Shown here piece after piece: positions 18,680 to 27,671 of a DNA stretch of 64,000 bases. The position numbers and the translations under genes are program-made. This stretch comes from Roseovarius arcticus (GTDB lineage Bacteria > Pseudomonadota > Alphaproteobacteria > Rhodobacterales > Rhodobacteraceae): assembly GCF_006125015.1 (NCBI RefSeq), contig NZ_SZZN01000001.1, forward strand, positions 3,844,001 to 3,908,000, given 5' to 3'. Under the pieces are notes generated by a model. That model searched no databases, was not told the DNA's origin, and saw only the letters and a program-made list of their open reading frames with translations. Every line of letters starts with the position of its first letter. Positions within the stretch are counted from its first letter, which is position 1.

Positions 18680-20280
18680 GCGATGCGGCATACGACTTTA
18701 TCATTGTGGGGGCAGGTTCGGCCGGCTGTGTGTTGGCTAACCGGCTGTCTGCAATGCCGAATTTGCGTGTGCTGTTGCTTGAGGCAGGGCCAAAAGATTC
18801 CAACCCGTGGATTCACATTCCCATCGGCTACTACCGCACGATGGATAATCCCCGGATCAACTGGCGATATGAAACCCAAGCCGTGCCAGAATCCGGGAAT
18901 CGCAGTTTCGACTGGCCGCGCGGAAAGGTTCTGGGCGGATGCAGTTCGATCAATGGTCTGGTCTATGCTCGCGGTCAGGCCGAGGATTTCGATCATTGGC
19001 GCCAGCTAGGTAATGTCGGGTGGAGCTATGACGACGTGTTGCCGTATTTCCGCCGGGCCGAAGGGGCATCTATCGAGGGACTGGATGAGGCCTATCATGG
19101 GCGCGAAGGCCCGTTGGGCGTCTCTAGCGCCAGCCAGAATCCCCTATGCGATGCCTATATCAAGGCGGCTGCAGAAGCGGGCATTCCCACTAATCCAGAC
19201 TATAACGGTCGCGACCAAGAGGGCGCTGGGTATTTTCAGGTCACAACCCGCAATGGCTGGCGCAGCAGCGCGGCAACTGCCTATCTGAATCCGGCCCGCA
19301 AACGCGCTAACCTGCGCATCCAGACGGATACGATGGTGCGCCGGTTGATTATCGAAAACCGCCGGGTTGTCGGCGTCGAGACCGAGCGCAACGGCCAGAT
19401 CGAAACGATCCGCGCCGGTCGTGAGGTGCTGTTGGCGGCTGGCGCAATCAACTCGCCCCAGATCTTGCAAATTTCCGGCATCGGCGCGGCAAAGCATCTG
19501 CGCAACCATGGGGTCGAGGTTCTGCACGATCTGCCCGAAGTTGGCGAAAACCTGCAAGACCACTACACCTGCAGCAGCAAATATCGCTGTTCCCAGCCGA
19601 TCACTGTCAACGACGAGGTGCGCACATTGCCCGGCAAGGTAGCCGTCGCACTGCGCTGGCTAAAAGACCGCAGCGGGCCGATGTCTTTAAGCGCGGGGCA
19701 GGTTGGTGTCTTTGCCAAGACTCGGCCAGATTGCGCAACGCCGGATGTACAGTTCCACTTTCTGCGGTTCAGTGCCCAAAAGCGGGGGCGCAGGCTGGAT
19801 CCGTTTCCCGGATTTACCGTGACAATGTGCCAATTGCGTCCCGAAAGCCGTGGCCATGTGCGGATCAAGTCCCCCGATTACCGCGACAAACCGGTCATTC
19901 AGCCCAATTATTTGGACAGCCAAGTGGACCGCGACACGATGGTCGCAGGTATGCGTCTGGTGCGCACCGTCGCCGCTCAGTCGGCATTGACCGACTATAT
20001 CAGCGAAGAGATGTTGCCGGGTGCCGGCGTGGTCGATGATGAGGCGCTGCTAACTTACGTGCGCAACAATGGCGCGTCCATTTTTCATCCCAGTTCCACC
20101 TGCCGGATGGGCACGGATCAGACTGCAGTCGTCGATGCCAGGCTAAAGGTGCACGGGCTCGATGGACTACGCATCGCGGATGCATCGATCATGCCGACGA
20201 TTGTTTCAGCAAACACCAACGCTTCCTGCATCATGATCGGCGAAAAGGCTGCCGACATGATCCTTGAAGACATCGCTTAA
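18676..20280 (+). CDS. GMC-family FAD-dependent oxidoreductase (alcohol dehydrogenase type)
   Basis: A 534-residue flavoenzyme of the glucose-methanol-choline family. The dinucleotide-binding motif is at residues 8-30 (FIIVGAGSAGCVLANRLS). The GMC signature is WPRGKVLGGCSSINGLVYAR near residue 80. The catalytic His is in IFHPSSTCRMG and the second active-site residue is Asn in SANTNAS near the C-terminus. GMC enzymes oxidise primary or secondary alcohols to carbonyls. The start is set by the ATGA overlap with the ATPase gene. With the aldehyde dehydrogenase downstream it could turn an imported alcohol into an acid. Confidence 0.9.
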   Translation: MSDAAYDFIIVGAGSAGCVLANRLSAMPNLRVLLLEAGPKDSNPWIHIPIGYYRTMDNPRINWRYETQAVPESGNRSFDWPRGKVLGGCSSINGLVYARGQAEDFDHWRQLGNVGWSYDDVLPYFRRAEGASIEGLDEAYHGREGPLGVSSASQNPLCDAYIKAAAEAGIPTNPDYNGRDQEGAGYFQVTTRNGWRSSAATAYLNPARKRANLRIQTDTMVRRLIIENRRVVGVETERNGQIETIRAGREVLLAAGAINSPQILQISGIGAAKHLRNHGVEVLHDLPEVGENLQDHYTCSSKYRCSQPITVNDEVRTLPGKVAVALRWLKDRSGPMSLSAGQVGVFAKTRPDCATPDVQFHFLRFSAQKRGRRLDPFPGFTVTMCQLRPESRGHVRIKSPDYRDKPVIQPNYLDSQVDRDTMVAGMRLVRTVAAQSALTDYISEEMLPGAGVVDDEALLTYVRNNGASIFHPSSTCRMGTDQTAVVDARLKVHGLDGLRIADASIMPTIVSANTNASCIMIGEKAADMILEDIA

Positions 20281-20295
20281 GGGGCCAGACAGAAC

Positions 20296-21486
20296 ATGAA
20301 AATCAAAGACATCAAAACGTTCGTCGTCGCAAACAAGTCGATCCATCGGGGCGGGCCTTATTGGGTATTTGTTAAGGTCACGACCGATTGTGGCACCGTA
20401 GGTTACGGCGAAGTCTATGGCGTGGCGTTTCACCCAAGAGTGCTGACGGCGATGATCGACGATCTGTTCGAACGCCATTTTGTGGGTGCCGATCCGTTCA
20501 AGATCGAACGCCATTTCCGACTGGTCTATTCCAGCGGTTTTTCGCAGCGACCCGACCCGACAGTGATGGGTATCTTTAGCGGGATCGAGATTGCCCTGTG
20601 GGACATCATCGGCAAGTCGCTGGACAAACCGGTCTATGAACTTCTTGGCGGTCAGGTGCATGAGCGTCTGCGCAGCTACACCTATCTGAACGCCCCGCCC
20701 GAGGCCGCATCGAATAACAAGGTCTATGACGATCCGGACGCGGCGGCGGAACGAGCGCTGGAATATGTCGAACAGGGGTTCACAGCGCTCAAGTTTGACC
20801 CTGCCCGCCCTTACACAGCCTTTGATCCGCGGCAGTTGTCGATGGAAACGCTGGATCTGGCGGATCGCTATACGGCCCGAGTGCGCGAAGCGGTGGGCAC
20901 GCGCTGCGACATCTTGATTGGCACGCACGGTGAGATGACCCCGGCGGGCGCAATCCGGCTGGCCAAACGGCTCGAGCGACACGATCCTTTGTGGTTTGAA
21001 GAGCCGACCCCGCCGGACAATATTGCCGGCATGGCCCGGGTGGCGCGAGGCACATCAATCCCGGTAGCGACAGGCGAGCGTCTTACCACAAAATACGAAT
21101 TTGCCGACCTTCTGCGCCAAGACGCTGCCTCAATTCTGCAAATGAACCTTGGCCGTGTCGGTGGCATTCTTGAGGCCAAGAAAATTGCATCAATGGCCGA
21201 AGCGTTCCACGGGCAGATCGCGCCGCACCTGTTTTGCGGCCCCATCGTGGGTGCCGCCAACATACAAGTGTCTGCCTGTAGCCCAAATTTCTTGATCATG
21301 GAGGGGATCGAACAATGGGGCGGTTTCCACGCCGAGATTCTGAAAACGCCGATCCGTTGGGAAGACGGTTATCTCATTCCGCCAAAAGCGCCGGGGATTG
21401 GCGTCGAGTTGAATGAAGAGGTCGCCGAGGCCAACCCCTACGATGGCGATCGATTGCAATTGCGGATGCAGGACACCCCGGCGTGA
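20296..21486 (+). CDS. Enolase-superfamily (mandelate racemase/MLE) protein
   Basis: A 396-residue protein with an N-terminal capping domain (residues 1-120) and a C-terminal barrel. Enolase-superfamily markers are FEEPTPPDN (second metal-ligand Glu), ATGERL (third ligand Glu) and IAPHLFCGP (the barrel His region). The sequence is closest in style to sugar-acid dehydratases of the galactonate dehydratase subgroup. The position of the first metal ligand, normally Asp before xHG, reads GTHGEMT. It may dehydrate or epimerise a hydroxy acid, but substrate and even reaction type are open. Confidence 0.82.
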   Translation: MKIKDIKTFVVANKSIHRGGPYWVFVKVTTDCGTVGYGEVYGVAFHPRVLTAMIDDLFERHFVGADPFKIERHFRLVYSSGFSQRPDPTVMGIFSGIEIALWDIIGKSLDKPVYELLGGQVHERLRSYTYLNAPPEAASNNKVYDDPDAAAERALEYVEQGFTALKFDPARPYTAFDPRQLSMETLDLADRYTARVREAVGTRCDILIGTHGEMTPAGAIRLAKRLERHDPLWFEEPTPPDNIAGMARVARGTSIPVATGERLTTKYEFADLLRQDAASILQMNLGRVGGILEAKKIASMAEAFHGQIAPHLFCGPIVGAANIQVSACSPNFLIMEGIEQWGGFHAEILKTPIRWEDGYLIPPKAPGIGVELNEEVAEANPYDGDRLQLRMQDTPA

Positions 21487-21526
21487 GCGCGCGGACCTGC
21501 CAAAGGACAGTTAGGGAGATGATCCA

Positions 21527-22297
21527 ATGAACAATCCATTTTCGCTGGAAGGCAAGGTTGCCATTGTGACCGGCGGCAGCAAGGGGATCGGCCTTTCCAT
21601 CGCGCACCACCTTGCCGCGATGGGTGCCAAGGTCGCTATTGCCAGCCGCAAACTTGATGCTTGCGAGGATGCGGTTGCAGAAATCCGCGAGGCTGGAGGA
21701 GAGGCGATGGCGGTCGCCTGCAATATCTCGCGGCGTGAAGACTGCGAAAATCTGGTAAAGCAAACCCATGACGCCTGGGGGCAGATCGACATCTTTGTCG
21801 CCAACGCGGCGGTCAACCCAGTCTATGGCCCGTTGACGGAGCTTTCGGACGAGGCATTCAACAAGGTGATGACCTCGAACGTGCACAGCGCAATCTGGTT
21901 CGCCAACGCCGCTATGCCGCATATGGCCGAGGGCGGAGGCGGCAGTTTCATCATCGTGTCATCGATCGGAGGATTGCGTGGCTCACCGACATTGGGCGCC
22001 TACGGCATCTCAAAGACCGCCGATATCGGCGTTGTCCGGTCGCTGGCGGTGGAATGGGGGCCCCGCAACATCACCGTCAACTGCATCATGCCCGGCTTGG
22101 TAAAGACCGATTTTGCCCGCGCATTGTGGGAAAACGAGGCAACACGGGATGACCGAATTTCCCGAACCCCGGTCCGCCGCCTTGGCGAACCTGACGACAT
22201 CGGCGGTGTTGCGGCGTTCCTTGCCGGCCCATCTGCCCGCTTCATAACCGGGGAAGTGATTGTCGTGGACGGGGGCACAACCATCGTGGGCCCGTAA
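21527..22297 (+). CDS. Short-chain dehydrogenase/reductase (possible LvaD analogue)
   Basis: A 256-residue classical SDR. The cofactor motif is TGGSKGIG (residues 15-22), NAA follows near 91, and the catalytic Ser is in SSIGG. The Tyr-Lys pair is in YGISK and the C-terminal end has VVDGGTT. It is preceded by a good ribosome site and sits directly before an ACAD10/11-type acyl-CoA dehydrogenase. In the Pseudomonas putida levulinate pathway an SDR (LvaD) reduces the 4-oxoacyl-CoA before phosphorylation; this gene could play that part, though SDR specificity cannot be judged from motifs. Confidence 0.9.
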   Translation: MNNPFSLEGKVAIVTGGSKGIGLSIAHHLAAMGAKVAIASRKLDACEDAVAEIREAGGEAMAVACNISRREDCENLVKQTHDAWGQIDIFVANAAVNPVYGPLTELSDEAFNKVMTSNVHSAIWFANAAMPHMAEGGGGSFIIVSSIGGLRGSPTLGAYGISKTADIGVVRSLAVEWGPRNITVNCIMPGLVKTDFARALWENEATRDDRISRTPVRRLGEPDDIGGVAAFLAGPSARFITGEVIVVDGGTTIVGP

Positions 22298-22415
22298 ACC
22301 AACCACAAAGCGAGAAACCTGAAACGCGCCGAGGCGAGCGGCGTCACGACCGACAGGTCGCGGCTGCTTGCATCCAAACTCTGGCCCAAGATGTGAAAAA
22401 TATGGAGTAAAAACA

Positions 22416-23648
22416 ATGGATTTTGAATTCAGCCCCAAGGTGAAGGATCTCTGTGAACGTTTGAATGCTTTCATGGAGGAACACATCTACCCCAACCAAG
22501 ACGTCTACCAGCAGCAGCTGCAAGAGATGGGCTACGGTATCGAGCATTGGCAAAACTGGGGCGCAGTTCCGATCATCGAAGAACTTAAGCCGAAGGCGCG
22601 GGAAGCCGGTTTGTGGAATCTTTTCCTGCCCGAGAGCAAACGCGGCGGCGGTCTGACCAACCTGGAATATGCCACCCTGTGCGAGATTATGGGACGCGCT
22701 CTGTGGTCGGCCGAAGTCTTTAATTGTTCGGCCCCGGATACTGGCAACATCGAAACGCTGGAACGTTTCGGAACTGACGAACAGAAAAAACTGTGGTTAG
22801 AACCGCTTCTGGCTGGTGAAATCCGTTCATGTTTCGCGATGACGGAACCGGCCGTTGCCTCTTCGGATGCGCGCAACATCGGCTCTACCATCATCCGCGA
22901 TGGCGACGACTACGTGATCAACGGGCGCAAATGGTGGTCCTCAGGGTCGGGCGACTCGCGCTGCAAATTGTTCATCTTCATGGGCAAGACCGACCCCGAC
23001 GGCGAAGATGCCTATCGCCAGCAATCCATGATCCTGCTGCCGCGCGAAACCCCAGGTATCACGATCAAGCGGATGCTACCTGTCTTCGGGTTTTCCGACG
23101 CGCCGCACGGGCATGGGGAAATCCTCTTTGACAACGTGCGTGTACCGGTCAGCAGCATCCTTTTGGGCGAAGGCCGCGGCTTCGAAATTGCGCAAGCCCG
23201 TCTTGGGCCCGGGCGCATCCATCATTGCATGCGCCTGATCGGTCAGGCCGAGGTTGCGTTGGAGAAGATGTGCCGCAGGTCGATGGAGCGCGAACCGTTT
23301 GGCAAACCTTTGTCCGAACAGGGTGTGACACGCGAACGCATCGCTGAATCGCGCATCCTGATTGATCAAACGCGGCTGCTGGTTCTGAACGCTGCTGACA
23401 AGATGGACAAGGTTGGCAATCGCGAAGCACGTAAGGAAATCGGGATGATCAAGGTCGCAGCGCCCAATATGGCCTGCAAGGTCATCGACTGGGCAATTCA
23501 GGCGCATGGCGGCGGCGGCGTCTCAAATGATTTCGGCCTGTCCTACGCCTACTCCCGCGCGCGGGCGATCCGCTTGGCTGATGGCCCTGACGAAGTACAC
23601 CGCGATCAGATCGCGCGGCTAGAACTGCGCAAATATCGCAACTCGTAA
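22416..23648 (+). CDS. Acyl-CoA dehydrogenase family protein, ACAD10/11 (LvaC) type
   Basis: A 410-residue flavoprotein of the acyl-CoA dehydrogenase fold. FAD/substrate motifs are [14 protein letters not shown] and the Trp loop KWWSSGSGD. The C-terminal half carries [16 protein letters not shown] and [13 protein letters not shown], patterns characteristic of ACAD10/11 and bacterial LvaC rather than ordinary straight-chain dehydrogenases. Those enzymes act on 4-phosphoacyl-CoA, removing phosphate in the isomerisation of 4-hydroxyacyl-CoA. The start at 22416 follows ggagtaaaaaca; an upstream in-frame ATG has no ribosome site. The partner kinase is the last gene of the operon at 31001. Confidence 0.88.
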   Translation: MDFEFSPKVKDLCERLNAFMEEHIYPNQDVYQQQLQEMGYGIEHWQNWGAVPIIEELKPKAREAGLWNLFLPESKRGGGLTNLEYATLCEIMGRALWSAEVFNCSAPDTGNIETLERFGTDEQKKLWLEPLLAGEIRSCFAMTEPAVASSDARNIGSTIIRDGDDYVINGRKWWSSGSGDSRCKLFIFMGKTDPDGEDAYRQQSMILLPRETPGITIKRMLPVFGFSDAPHGHGEILFDNVRVPVSSILLGEGRGFEIAQARLGPGRIHHCMRLIGQAEVALEKMCRRSMEREPFGKPLSEQGVTRERIAESRILIDQTRLLVLNAADKMDKVGNREARKEIGMIKVAAPNMACKVIDWAIQAHGGGGVSNDFGLSYAYSRARAIRLADGPDEVHRDQIARLELRKYRNS

Positions 23649-23675
23649 ACCCGAATTTTTTGAAGGAAACTCGAC

Positions 23676-24551
23676 ATGTTGAAACTTCCCACCGTGATCG
23701 GATTCGTCGGTCTGGGCCAGATGGGCGAGCCTATGGCAGCCTTCATCGCCAAGGGTGACACCCCATTAGTCTGTTTTGACCGCGAACCGGGCCGTGCGCC
23801 CAAAGGATCCACCGAGGCGCGCGACCTTGCCCAAGTCGTCGACCGTTCCGACACTATCTTTCTGTCGCTTCCCGACGGCAAGATCGTAAATGCTGTGGCC
23901 GCCGAGATTGCGGCGATGGACAACGTGGCCGGCAAGGTCGTCATTGACATGTCGACCATCGGCCCTGACGCTGCAAAAGAGGCCGCAGCTACCTTAACCG
24001 GGGCAGGCATGATCTTTGTTGACGCGCCAGTTAGCGGCGGGCGGCAAGGCGCGCTGAAGGCCTCCATCACGATCATCTGGGCCGGCCCGAAGGCCCAGAT
24101 GAAGCGGCACCAGCACATCATCGATCTATTCTGCGCAAACAGCTTTCACGTAGGTGATCAGCCGGGGCAAGGGCAGGCGGTGAAGCTCCTGAACAACTTC
24201 CTATCGGCCACCGCGATGGCGGCCACGTCCGAGGCGGTGTTGTTCGGCATGTCCCACGGGGTCGAGATGAAGACGATCCTTGACGTGGTTAAGGTCTCTA
24301 CCGGTAACAACACCGCCGTCGCCGACAAGTTTCCCAACCGCATCCTGACAGGCAGCTATGACGCGGGCTTTTTTGCGGAACTGCTGAACAAGGATGTCCG
24401 GCTTTATAGTCAGTTCGTCGAAGACGCCGGAACCTCAAACCTAATGGGCACACGCGTGGCCGAGATCTGGCAGGACGTCGAAGAAAAGCTGCCGCCACAA
24501 TCGGACTTTACCCGCGTCTTTGAAGTCTTGGAAAAGAGGAGCCGGTCGTGA
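23676..24551 (+). CDS. NAD-binding beta-hydroxyacid dehydrogenase (3-hydroxyisobutyrate DH family)
   Basis: A 291-residue member of the 3-hydroxyisobutyrate/tartronate-semialdehyde reductase family. The Rossmann motif is GFVGLGQMGEPMA (residues 9-21). The substrate motif is FVDAPVSGGRQGA near residue 113, and the catalytic Lys is in GQAVKLLNNF near residue 171. These enzymes oxidise short beta-hydroxy acids to semialdehydes with NAD(P). The four-base overlap with the next gene (GTGA) implies coupled translation. Confidence 0.9.
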   Translation: MLKLPTVIGFVGLGQMGEPMAAFIAKGDTPLVCFDREPGRAPKGSTEARDLAQVVDRSDTIFLSLPDGKIVNAVAAEIAAMDNVAGKVVIDMSTIGPDAAKEAAATLTGAGMIFVDAPVSGGRQGALKASITIIWAGPKAQMKRHQHIIDLFCANSFHVGDQPGQGQAVKLLNNFLSATAMAATSEAVLFGMSHGVEMKTILDVVKVSTGNNTAVADKFPNRILTGSYDAGFFAELLNKDVRLYSQFVEDAGTSNLMGTRVAEIWQDVEEKLPPQSDFTRVFEVLEKRSRS

Positions 24552-25720
24552 GTTTCGAGAGACCATACGAGGGACTGAAGGTCGTTGACCTGTCCCAAGG
24601 GTTGGCCGGTCCCTACTGCGGGATGCTGATGGCCCAACAAGGCGCCGATGTTATCAAAATTGAGCCGCAGGGCGGCGACTGGGCCCGGCTGATCGGGGGG
24701 GTCTACGGCGACCACTCAGCCTATTCAATCGTGGCCAATATGGGCAAACGTGCCATGGCGGTTAACCTCAAACGTGATCCCAGCCGCGAGATTGTGGACA
24801 AGCTTATCGCGCAGGCAGATGTCTTTATTGAAGGGTATCGCCCCGGCGTGGCCGAAAGGCTGGGATATGGCTATGAACGGCTGAGCGAAATTAATCCGGG
24901 CCTAATCTACGTTTCGGTGTCCGGTTTCGGTCAGTGCGGGCCGATGCGCGACCGTCCAGCTATGGACCCGATGCTGCAGGCGTTCAGCGGGTTCGTGTCT
25001 GAAAATACTGGCACGGACGGGACACCGCATCACACCCCTGTCAGCTATTTCGACATGTCCACCGGGCTCTATGCCCAACAGGCCTTGGCGGCGGCGCTAT
25101 ATGCGCGGCGCGATCATGAAAAGGGCCGCAAGATCGAAGTTAGCCTGCTGGAAGCGGCGGCGAGCATCCAGGCCGTCCGGCTTCTTAGTGGCTTCAAGAG
25201 TGGCCCCCGCCGATCCTCAACTGCACCCTCGGGCACGTTCAAAACCAGCGACGGTTTCATCCAGATCAACATCGTGCGCGACCCCGAATTTGCAACCCTC
25301 TGCAAGCTGCTGGAACTGGATGAGCTGTGGCAGAATGAGGAATACCGCACCATCGGCGGTCGACTGCGAAATATCGAATACCTAAACGACTATCTGCGCA
25401 AGATCACTGAGGGCTGGATCGCTGCCGATCTGTCGCTCTTGCTCAGTCAGGCGGGGCTACAGAACGAAGTGGTGCAATCCTATAGCGAGCTGGTGAGCCA
25501 CCCGCAGTCCGAGGCTGTCGGCGTGTTCGCATGGCTACAGCAGGCCGGCGGCGATGATCCATGGCCGGTGCCGAATATCCCCGGCATGCCGGCCTTCACA
25601 GCGGGCGACGTTCTGGCTCAGTCTCCGACGGTCGGCCAACACACCAACCAGATCATGACCGAACTTGGCTATCCAAAAGAACATATTGCCGAGCTCTATG
25701 AGCAGGGCGTCATTGCGTAA
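24548..25720 (+). CDS. CaiB/BaiF family CoA-transferase (class III)
   Basis: A 390-residue class III CoA-transferase, which moves CoA from a donor thioester to a carboxylic acid without ATP. N-terminal features are VVDLSQGLAGPYCGMLMAQQ and GADVIKIEPQGGD. The catalytic Asp is probably in the RPAMDPMLQAFSG segment near residue 140. It starts with GTG at 24548 overlapping the previous stop. No ATP-dependent ligase is encoded in this operon, so this is the likely activation step for the acid made by the upstream oxidoreductases. Confidence 0.9.
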   Translation: MSFERPYEGLKVVDLSQGLAGPYCGMLMAQQGADVIKIEPQGGDWARLIGGVYGDHSAYSIVANMGKRAMAVNLKRDPSREIVDKLIAQADVFIEGYRPGVAERLGYGYERLSEINPGLIYVSVSGFGQCGPMRDRPAMDPMLQAFSGFVSENTGTDGTPHHTPVSYFDMSTGLYAQQALAAALYARRDHEKGRKIEVSLLEAAASIQAVRLLSGFKSGPRRSSTAPSGTFKTSDGFIQINIVRDPEFATLCKLLELDELWQNEEYRTIGGRLRNIEYLNDYLRKITEGWIAADLSLLLSQAGLQNEVVQSYSELVSHPQSEAVGVFAWLQQAGGDDPWPVPNIPGMPAFTAGDVLAQSPTVGQHTNQIMTELGYPKEHIAELYEQGVIA

Positions 25721-25755
25721 TCGACCTGCGGGTCACACAAAACGGAGAAAAAAAC

Positions 25756-26136
25756 ATGGACGAAAATCTGTTCGAACTGGGCCTCAAGCAACGCAAAGCC
25801 GTCGTCGGCGCCGAGTATGTCGAAAAGAATCTGGCAGCTGCCGATGACTTCACGCTCCCTTTTCAGGAAGCGATGACCGCGTGGTGCTGGGGATTTGGCT
25901 GGGGCGACGAGACGATCGACCTAAAGACCCGGTCGATGTTGAACCTCGTGATGCTGGCGGCATTGGGCAAGATGCACGAATGGGAAATCCACTGCAACGG
26001 CGCCATCAACAACGGCGTCACCAAAGAGGAAATCCGGTCGATTATCCACATCGTCGGCATCTATTGCGGCGTGCCGCAATCGTTGGAGTGTTTCCGATCC
26101 GCTCGCAAGGTTCTTGAGGAACGCGGCCTTCTTTGA
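25756..26136 (+). CDS. Carboxymuconolactone decarboxylase family protein
   Basis: A 126-residue protein of the CMD/AhpD fold. The family core is visible as LKTRSMLNLVMLAALGK (about residues 56-72), EWEIHCNGAINNGVTKEEI (75-93) and HIVGIYCGVPQSLE (99-112). It lacks the CxxC of AhpD peroxidases, so it is closer to the decarboxylase branch. Preceded by ggagaaaaaaac. The family has many members of unknown role next to CoA catabolic genes; whether it decarboxylates an intermediate here is open. Confidence 0.85.
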   Translation: MDENLFELGLKQRKAVVGAEYVEKNLAAADDFTLPFQEAMTAWCWGFGWGDETIDLKTRSMLNLVMLAALGKMHEWEIHCNGAINNGVTKEEIRSIIHIVGIYCGVPQSLECFRSARKVLEERGLL

Positions 26137-26174
26137 GGGGCGCGATGCGGTAGCGATAGGCAAAGGGCCAGAGC

Positions 26175-27635
26175 ATGAAAACTCTCGACAAATTTTACAT
26201 TGATGGCGCGTGGACCGCATCGCAGGGGGGGCGTGAATTCCCGATCATGAATCCCGCGACTGAGGGACAGATCGGCACAGTAATGCTGGGCACGGCCGAT
26301 GATGTAAACCGCGCCGTGGTCGCCGCATCAAAGGCCTTTGTCAGCTATTCCAAAACCACCAAGGCAGAGCGGCTGGCCCTTTTGCGCGCTCTGCAACAGG
26401 TGTTGATAGCGCGCAATGACGAAATGGGCGATGCGATCAGTCAAGAGATGGGCGCGCCAATCACCTTGGCCCGTAGCGCGCAGGCTGGCTGCGGGCACCG
26501 CCACGCCGCAGCCTTCATCACGGCGCTGGAGGCGCTGGAGGAACAACAGTCACTGCCCAATGGCGATATCGTTCAAATGGATCCCATTGGGGTTTGCGGG
26601 CTGATCACGCCATGGAACTGGCCGATCAATCAGATCGCGCAAAAGGTCATGCCTGCACTGGCGGTTGGGGCGACTTGCGTGCTGAAGCCGTCCGAGCACA
26701 CCCCGTTATCAGCGGCCCTCTTTTCTGAATGCGTGCATGAGGCCGGCTATCCCGCAGGCGTGTTCAATCTGGTGTTCGGAGATGGCCCGACGGTCGGGAG
26801 TGCTATGTCCCGCCACCCGGATATTGCGATGATGTCCTTTACAGGTTCGACCCGCGCAGGTGCTTTTGTGTCTTGTGACAGCTCTGAGACGGTCAAACGC
26901 GTCGCGCTGGAGCTCGGCGGAAAATCTGCAAATCTCGTCTTTGCAGACTGCGACCTTGAAGCCTGCGTTACAGCATCGGTCAGCCGGTGTTTCCTGAACA
27001 CGGGACAGGGGTGTAACGCGCCAACCCGGATGCTGGTGGAACGCTCGTGCTACGACGCGGTTCTTGATCTGGCACGGTCCACGGCAGAGAGTCAGGCCAT
27101 TGGCGACCCGGCCAAAGAAGGTGGTCATATCGGGCCCCTCTTTGATGAGATGCAGTACGACCGCGTGCAGAAAATGATCCAAGTCGGCATCGACGAGGGC
27201 GCACGCCTTTTGGCGGGCGGGCTGGGCAGACCGGATGGTCTGGAAACCGGCTGGTTCGTGAAACCGACCGTGTTCGCCGATGTCCACAACGACATGCGGA
27301 TTGCGCGTGAGGAAATCTTTGGTCCAGTGCTGTCGATAATCCCCTTCGATACCGAAGATGAGGCCGTTCAGATCGCCAACGACTCTGTCTACGGGTTGGC
27401 CTCGTATCTGCAGACCGGCAGTGCCACCAGGGCGCGGCGCGTGGCGGCGCAGTTGCAGGCCGGTAATGTGGCGATCAATGGTCAGGGCACCAGCTATGGC
27501 TCGCCCTTTGGTGGCTACAAACAGTCCGGCAATGGCCGGGAGGGCGGTGCCTTTGGTCTGGAAGAATATCTTGAGATCAAGGTGATGCCCTCAATCGACG
27601 CGATGGAAGAATCAGGCAGGTTCACGCACCCCTGA
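26175..27635 (+). CDS. NAD(P)-dependent aldehyde dehydrogenase
   Basis: A 486-residue aldehyde dehydrogenase. The cofactor region includes ITPWNWPINQIAQKV (about residues 146-160). The general-base Glu is in LELGGKSANLVF near residue 245, and the nucleophile Cys is in NTGQGCNAPTRML near residue 280. The FGPVLSIIPF segment near residue 383 is the conserved EEIFGPV region. All catalytic residues are present. In this operon it could oxidise the aldehyde produced by the GMC enzyme. Confidence 0.93.
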   Translation: MKTLDKFYIDGAWTASQGGREFPIMNPATEGQIGTVMLGTADDVNRAVVAASKAFVSYSKTTKAERLALLRALQQVLIARNDEMGDAISQEMGAPITLARSAQAGCGHRHAAAFITALEALEEQQSLPNGDIVQMDPIGVCGLITPWNWPINQIAQKVMPALAVGATCVLKPSEHTPLSAALFSECVHEAGYPAGVFNLVFGDGPTVGSAMSRHPDIAMMSFTGSTRAGAFVSCDSSETVKRVALELGGKSANLVFADCDLEACVTASVSRCFLNTGQGCNAPTRMLVERSCYDAVLDLARSTAESQAIGDPAKEGGHIGPLFDEMQYDRVQKMIQVGIDEGARLLAGGLGRPDGLETGWFVKPTVFADVHNDMRIAREEIFGPVLSIIPFDTEDEAVQIANDSVYGLASYLQTGSATRARRVAAQLQAGNVAINGQGTSYGSPFGGYKQSGNGREGGAFGLEEYLEIKVMPSIDAMEESGRFTHP

Positions 27636-27671
27636 ACCGCGGCTGATAGCGAAACGCAGAAGGAAAAGTAC

